NCBI GenBank assembly: GCA_049305865.1
Contig: JBAQPP010000013.1
Coordinates: forward strand, 1-38,699
DNA: 38,699 bases
Source of the DNA: UBA6263 sp049305865
Lineage (GTDB): Bacteria; Patescibacteriota; Gracilibacteria; Absconditabacterales; Absconditicoccaceae
Direction of reading: 5' to 3'
Each line of letters begins with the position of its first letter. Positions within the stretch are counted from its first letter, which is position 1. The notes under the pieces are model-generated. The model saw nothing but the letters and a program-made list of their open reading frames with translations, had not been told where the DNA came from and made no database searches. Below, piece by piece: positions 35,430 to 38,699 of this stretch. A program made the position numbers and the translations under genes.

Positions 35430-35852
35430 TTAGCTTTTGATGAGATTTGCTAATCCCAGTGATGATTGATATCCTTTGTAGTGATCAAATAAAATCACAT
35501 TAGGCTCTTTGTCCCAGGCAATCTTTTTAATTTCCGACATCAAAGAGGCTACTTGAAAGTTTTTCAAATTAACTACAATGGTTGAGGTCCCCTTTTGACA
35601 TAATTCTTGTTTCCAGAAACGATAACCAGCAAATACTCTTGCATCTTGGTTTGTATCTAGATTTAGGTTATATCCGTAGTATTTTATATAAAACGGGTAC
35701 ATAACTACCTGATCAACCCCAGTTTCTAAGATTTTTAGAGCTTTTGCCAAAGAATCGACTACGATAGATCTATATTCTTTTCCTAAGGATTCGATTACAT
35801 AATCGAAAGATTTATAGGTACTGTCGCTTGTGATAAAAAGTATAGTTTTCAT
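35430..35852 (-). CDS. Response-regulator receiver-like hypothetical protein, 140 aa
   Basis: The sequence MKTILFITSDSTYKSFDYVI, KEYRSIVVDSLAKALKILET, DQVVMYPFYI, STIVVNLKN, NVILFDHYKG alternates strands and helices like a CheY fold. The first acidic pair and the phospho-acceptor Asp expected after the second strand are not clearly present, so it may be a pseudo-receiver. All seven glycines are GGN, no TGA. It has a strong promoter and terminator as a single-gene unit. Function unknown. Confidence 0.6.
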   Translation of the reverse strand: MKTILFITSDSTYKSFDYVIESLGKEYRSIVVDSLAKALKILETGVDQVVMYPFYIKYYGYNLNLDTNQDARVFAGYRFWKQELCQKGTSTIVVNLKNFQVASLMSEIKKIAWDKEPNVILFDHYKGYQSSLGLANLIKS

Positions 35853-35880
35853 ATTTGTAATATTTTGTTTATTGATATGT

Positions 35881-35908
35881 AATATATATTATTATTTTTT
35901 AAAGTCAA
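35881..35908 (-). promoter_or_regulatory. Promoter of the 140-aa gene
   Basis: On the minus strand TTGACT (35908-35903) and TATATT (35886-35881) with a 16-base spacer; the sequence after the -35 (TTGACTTTAAAAAATA) resembles the two promoters near 17.2 and 18.2 kb. Confidence 0.7.
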
Positions 35909-36084
35909 TATTTGATTCTTTGGTTATCATTTTTTAAATGCTTCGCAGACTGACTTTTGACATTGCCTCAAAAGTCAGCAAAAACTCTAGAAAAATCAAC
36001 CCGTGCGTGATTTTTCGGTCTTGCTACTATTTGTTCTTTCCAACTGAACTTAAAATATGTTTTGATTGTAAAAAAATATTAAAT

Positions 36085-36120
36085 AAAAAAATCCCCTCCC
36101 GCAGTATTGCAAGGAGAGGA
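36085..36120 (-). terminator. Intrinsic terminator of ppdK
   Basis: On the minus strand CCTCTCC and GGGAGGGG pair around TTGCAATACTGC, followed by ATTTTTTT. It lies 33 bases after the ppdK stop. Confidence 0.8.
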
Positions 36121-36152
36121 CAATATTAGACTTTTGCGTGATTTCTATTGGT

Positions 36153-38699
36153 TTAGTTTTTAAGAGCTGCATGAGCTGCTGCTAATCTTGCGATAGGTAC
36201 TCTAAATGGTGAACAGCTAACATAATTTAATCATACTTTATGACAAAATGCTATTGATTGATTTTCTCAACCGTGTTCTCAACAGATTCATAACTTGATA
36301 TCTGGTCTAGTCTTTCTTCACTTTTCAATAGCAATTTTGATAAGTTCTCATACTCATTCTTGATCTATTGTCTGGAATGGATCTTTTTCAAAAATATTTT
36401 TGTTGAGATATTCTTTTATAAATTTACCAGCATCATCTCTGGAGAATCCCAATCACATTTGAGTAAGGTCATTGGTTCCAAATGAGAAAAATTCAGCTGT
36501 TTCAGCTATTTTATCTGCTGTAACTGCTCATCTAGGTACTTCTATCATTGTTCATAGCTTATAATCTACTTGTATTCAATATTTATCCATAGTTTCTTTT
36601 GCTTTTCTTCTTACTATTTCAGTATTAAAATCCAATTCTGATTTGAATCATACAAGAGGAATCATAATTTCTGGCTTTACATCTACTCATTCTTTTTTAA
36701 GTTCACAAGCTGCAGATATAAGTGCTTCAGTCTGCATTTCAGCTATTTCAGGATATGTAATCACTAGTCTACAACCTCTATGTCCTAGCATAGGATTAAA
36801 TTCATGTAGTCCAGCTATTCTTTCTTTCATTACATTGATATCTATTCACATATCTTTGGATAGTTCTGCGATATCAGCCTCTTCTTGTGGTAAGAATTCG
36901 TGTAAAGGAGGATCGAGATATCTGATAGTACATGGAAGTCATTGCATAGCCTTCAAAATACCCAAGAAATCTGCTTTTTGGAATGGTAATAATTTTGCTA
37001 ATGCTTTTTGTCTTCATTGTAGATCATCTGATAATATCATTTCTCTAACAGCCTTGATTCTATCTTCTGCAAAGAACATATGCTCTGTCCTACATAAACC
37101 TATTCATTCGGCACCAAAATCTCTTGCTCTAGCTGCATCTTCTGGAGTATCAGCATTTGTCCTTACTCATAATTTTCTATATTTATCTGACCATGTCATA
37201 ATAGTTTGGAAATCTCAGCTTAATTCTGGATCTATAGCTTTGAGTAATCAAGCAAATACTTCTCAGGTTGATCAGTCTAGAGTAATCATATCTCATTCAT
37301 TGAAAGTTTTTCATTTTACTATCATAGTTTTGTTTGTTTCGTTTATTGCAATATCTGAACATCATGAAACACAGCATTTACCCATTCATCTTGCAACTAC
37401 AGCTGCATGAGATGTCATTCATCATCTTGCTGTAAGGATTCATTGAGATGCAACCATTCATACTATATCTTCAGGTGAGGTTTCTACTCTTACAAGCATT
37501 ACTTTTTTTCAATTTTCGTTTCGATCATGTGCTGTTTCAGCGTTGAAAACTATTTGTCATGCTGCTGCTCATGGAGAAGCTGGTAATCATTTTGTAAGTA
37601 ATTCAGCTGTCTTTTTTGCTTCTGGATCTATCTGCTTGTGTAACAATGCATCTAATTGTTCTGGTTGCACTCTAAGCAAAGCTGTCTTTTCATCTATTAA
37701 TCATTCTTTTACCATGTCTACTGCTATTTTTACTGCTGCAGCAGCTGTTCTTTTCCCATTTCTAGTCTGTAGAATATATAATTTTCATTCCTGTATTGTA
37801 AATTCCATATCTTGCATGTCTTTGTAATATTTTTCTAATCTTTTGTATATAGCAACAAGTTCTTCATAACACACTGGCATTACTTTTTCTAATTCTTGTA
37901 TTTCTGCTGGAGTTCTAATACCCGCAACTACATCTTCTCCCTGAGCATTCATCAAAAATTCTCCATAAAATTTATTTTCTCATGTAGATGGATTTCTTGT
38001 AAAACATACTCATGTTCATGATGTTTCTCACATATTTCCAAATACCATTGATTGTATACTTACAGCTGTTCCGAGTAATCATTTGATATCATTTAATTTT
38101 CTATAAACTATAGCTCTTTCATTATTTCGTGAATTGAAGACTGCGTTTACAGACATCAATAATTGCTCTCTAGGATCTTCAGGAAAAGATTTTCAAGCAT
38201 GTTTTAAAATTACTTCTTTGTATAATCATACTAGCTTTTTCAAATCTTCAGCGTCAAGTTCTGTATCTAATTTTACTCATTTTTCAGATTTAATTTTATC
38301 AAGTTGTTCTTCAAAATGATCGTAGTTAACTTCCATTACTACATCACCAAACATTTGCAAAAATCTTCTGTAGCTATCTCGTGCAAACCTTGGGTTGTTT
38401 GTTTTGTTGATAAGTCATTGAACAGACTGATCGTTTAGTCATAGATTTAAAATCGTATCCATCATTCATGGCATGGAAGATGCTGCTCATGATCTAACAG
38501 AAACTAACAATGGATCATTAGCGTCTCATAATTTTTTTCACATATGGTGTTCTAGATGTCTCAATTGATGTTCTATCTGGTCTTTGATTTCTTCAGCAAT
38601 TGCTTTATTGTTTTTATAATAAAGGTCACAGCTTTCGGTTGTAATGATAAATCCGCTAGGAATAGGTAATCACATAGAAACCATTTCTGATAGGTTTGC
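36153..38699 (-). CDS. ppdK: Pyruvate, phosphate dikinase (N-terminus beyond window)
   Basis: 849 codons are visible, ending in TAA; about 25 N-terminal residues are missing. The start region shows GLPIPSGFIITTESC (ATP-grasp domain). The phosphohistidine swivel motif GGMTSHAAVVARGMGKCC lies near 37400. Near the C-terminus stands PDIKLGICGEHGGENQSIAF with the catalytic Cys of the pyruvate-binding barrel, then CSPFRVPIARLAAAHAAL. TGA encodes glycines in the GGMTSH and CGEHGG motifs. The enzyme interconverts pyruvate + ATP + Pi and PEP + AMP + PPi. With adk and ppa it fits PPi-linked glycolysis or gluconeogenes in a reduced cell. Confidence 0.96.

Larger units (their letters stand above)
35853..36152. 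other. Intergenic region with two tandem perfect hairpins
   Basis: CTGACTTTTGA...TCAAAAGTCAG (35950-35978) and GAAAAATCA...TGATTTTTC (35990-36016) form two adjacent perfect stems of 11 and 9 pairs, without T runs. They stand between the promoter of the 140-aa gene and the ppdK terminator. No coding frame is convincing. They may be transcript-processing sites or a small structured RNA. Confidence 0.45.

Noticed and set aside
36643..37410. Plus-strand frame of 255 aa
   Set aside because: It is antisense to ppdK, which carries all catalytic motifs in the other strand; length results from TGA (TCA on the other strand) being absent as a plus-strand stop.
1..38699. CRISPR array, insertion sequence or prophage module
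   Set aside because: No regularly spaced direct repeats, transposase or phage structural genes were seen; the Cas4-like nuclease stands alone.
1..38699. Interpretation of TGA as tryptophan (code 4)
   Set aside because: TGA positions match invariant glycines (bL36 last residue, MetK, Adk P-loop), TGG is used for Trp, and the UCA tRNA has glycine, not tryptophan, identity.

Overview
The window comes from a very AT-rich genome in which TGA is not a stop codon but glycine (genetic code 25). Invariant glycines of conserved proteins are written TGA throughout: three within the MetK GAGDQG region, the final glycine of ribosomal protein bL36 just before its TAA stop, and the P-loop of adenylate kinase. 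A tRNA with anticodon UCA and the glycine-type features G1:C72, C2:G71 and U73 lies at 9270-9343 (minus). This combination is known only from Candidatus Gracilibacteria (BD1-5) and Absconditabacteria (SR1), candidate-phylum bacteria with small genomes that live on other cells. All coding regions below were read with TGA = Gly; TAA and TAG are the stops. Shine-Dalgarno sites are mostly absent.

Layout. 1-2118: end of an RNase H gene facing a CapA-like phosphatase and adenylate kinase. 2192-8425 (minus): a long translation block, infC-rpmI-rplT, tRNA-Leu, a small basic protein (bS21-like), rplU-infA-rpmJ-rpsM-rpsK-rpsD-rpoA-rplQ-rplM-rpsI, closed by a terminator. 8466-9343 (minus): a tRNA cluster (Glu, an odd tRNA-like gene, Arg, Ala, Tyr, Gly-UCA). 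9561-13788: structured leader RNA, SAM-I riboswitch with attenuator, metK, a small unknown gene and dCMP deaminase (minus), and a GuaB1-type gene. 13789-14696 (minus): panD overlapping a GNAT gene. 14827-18848: a CheD-like deamidase protein, CPBP protease, lipoprotein and small membrane proteins. 18891-21909: a PD-(D/E)XK/Fe-S nuclease, a standalone RNA that carries a recognisable piece of 23S rRNA domain II, a MazG-like/APT fusion and an unknown gene. 22231-28211: tRNA-His, a Pro-rich peptide and a 1815-aa protein with a PcfJ-like segment and about 20 WG repeats. 28301-34415: candidate ncRNA, Lmo0937-type peptide, a decayed gene, an acyltransferase-like protein, RluA-type pseudouridine synthase, two related membrane-anchored proteins (the second with GerMN), AGOG-type 8-oxoG glycosylase and pyrophosphatase. 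34567-38699: small TGA-free genes, another candidate ncRNA, and pyruvate phosphate dikinase running off the end.

Functionally the window mixes core translation, nucleotide salvage (apt, adk, dCMP deaminase, GuaB1), SAM synthesis and PPi/ATP economy (ppa, ppdK), as expected for a scavenging, reduced cell. The most unusual items are: the 23S-like RNA at 20040-20457 with its own strong terminator; the very large PcfJ/WG-repeat protein; the MazG-APT fusion; and a set of genes that use no TGA codons at all and share near-identical strong promoters and terminators, suggesting a different history or expression class from their neighbours.
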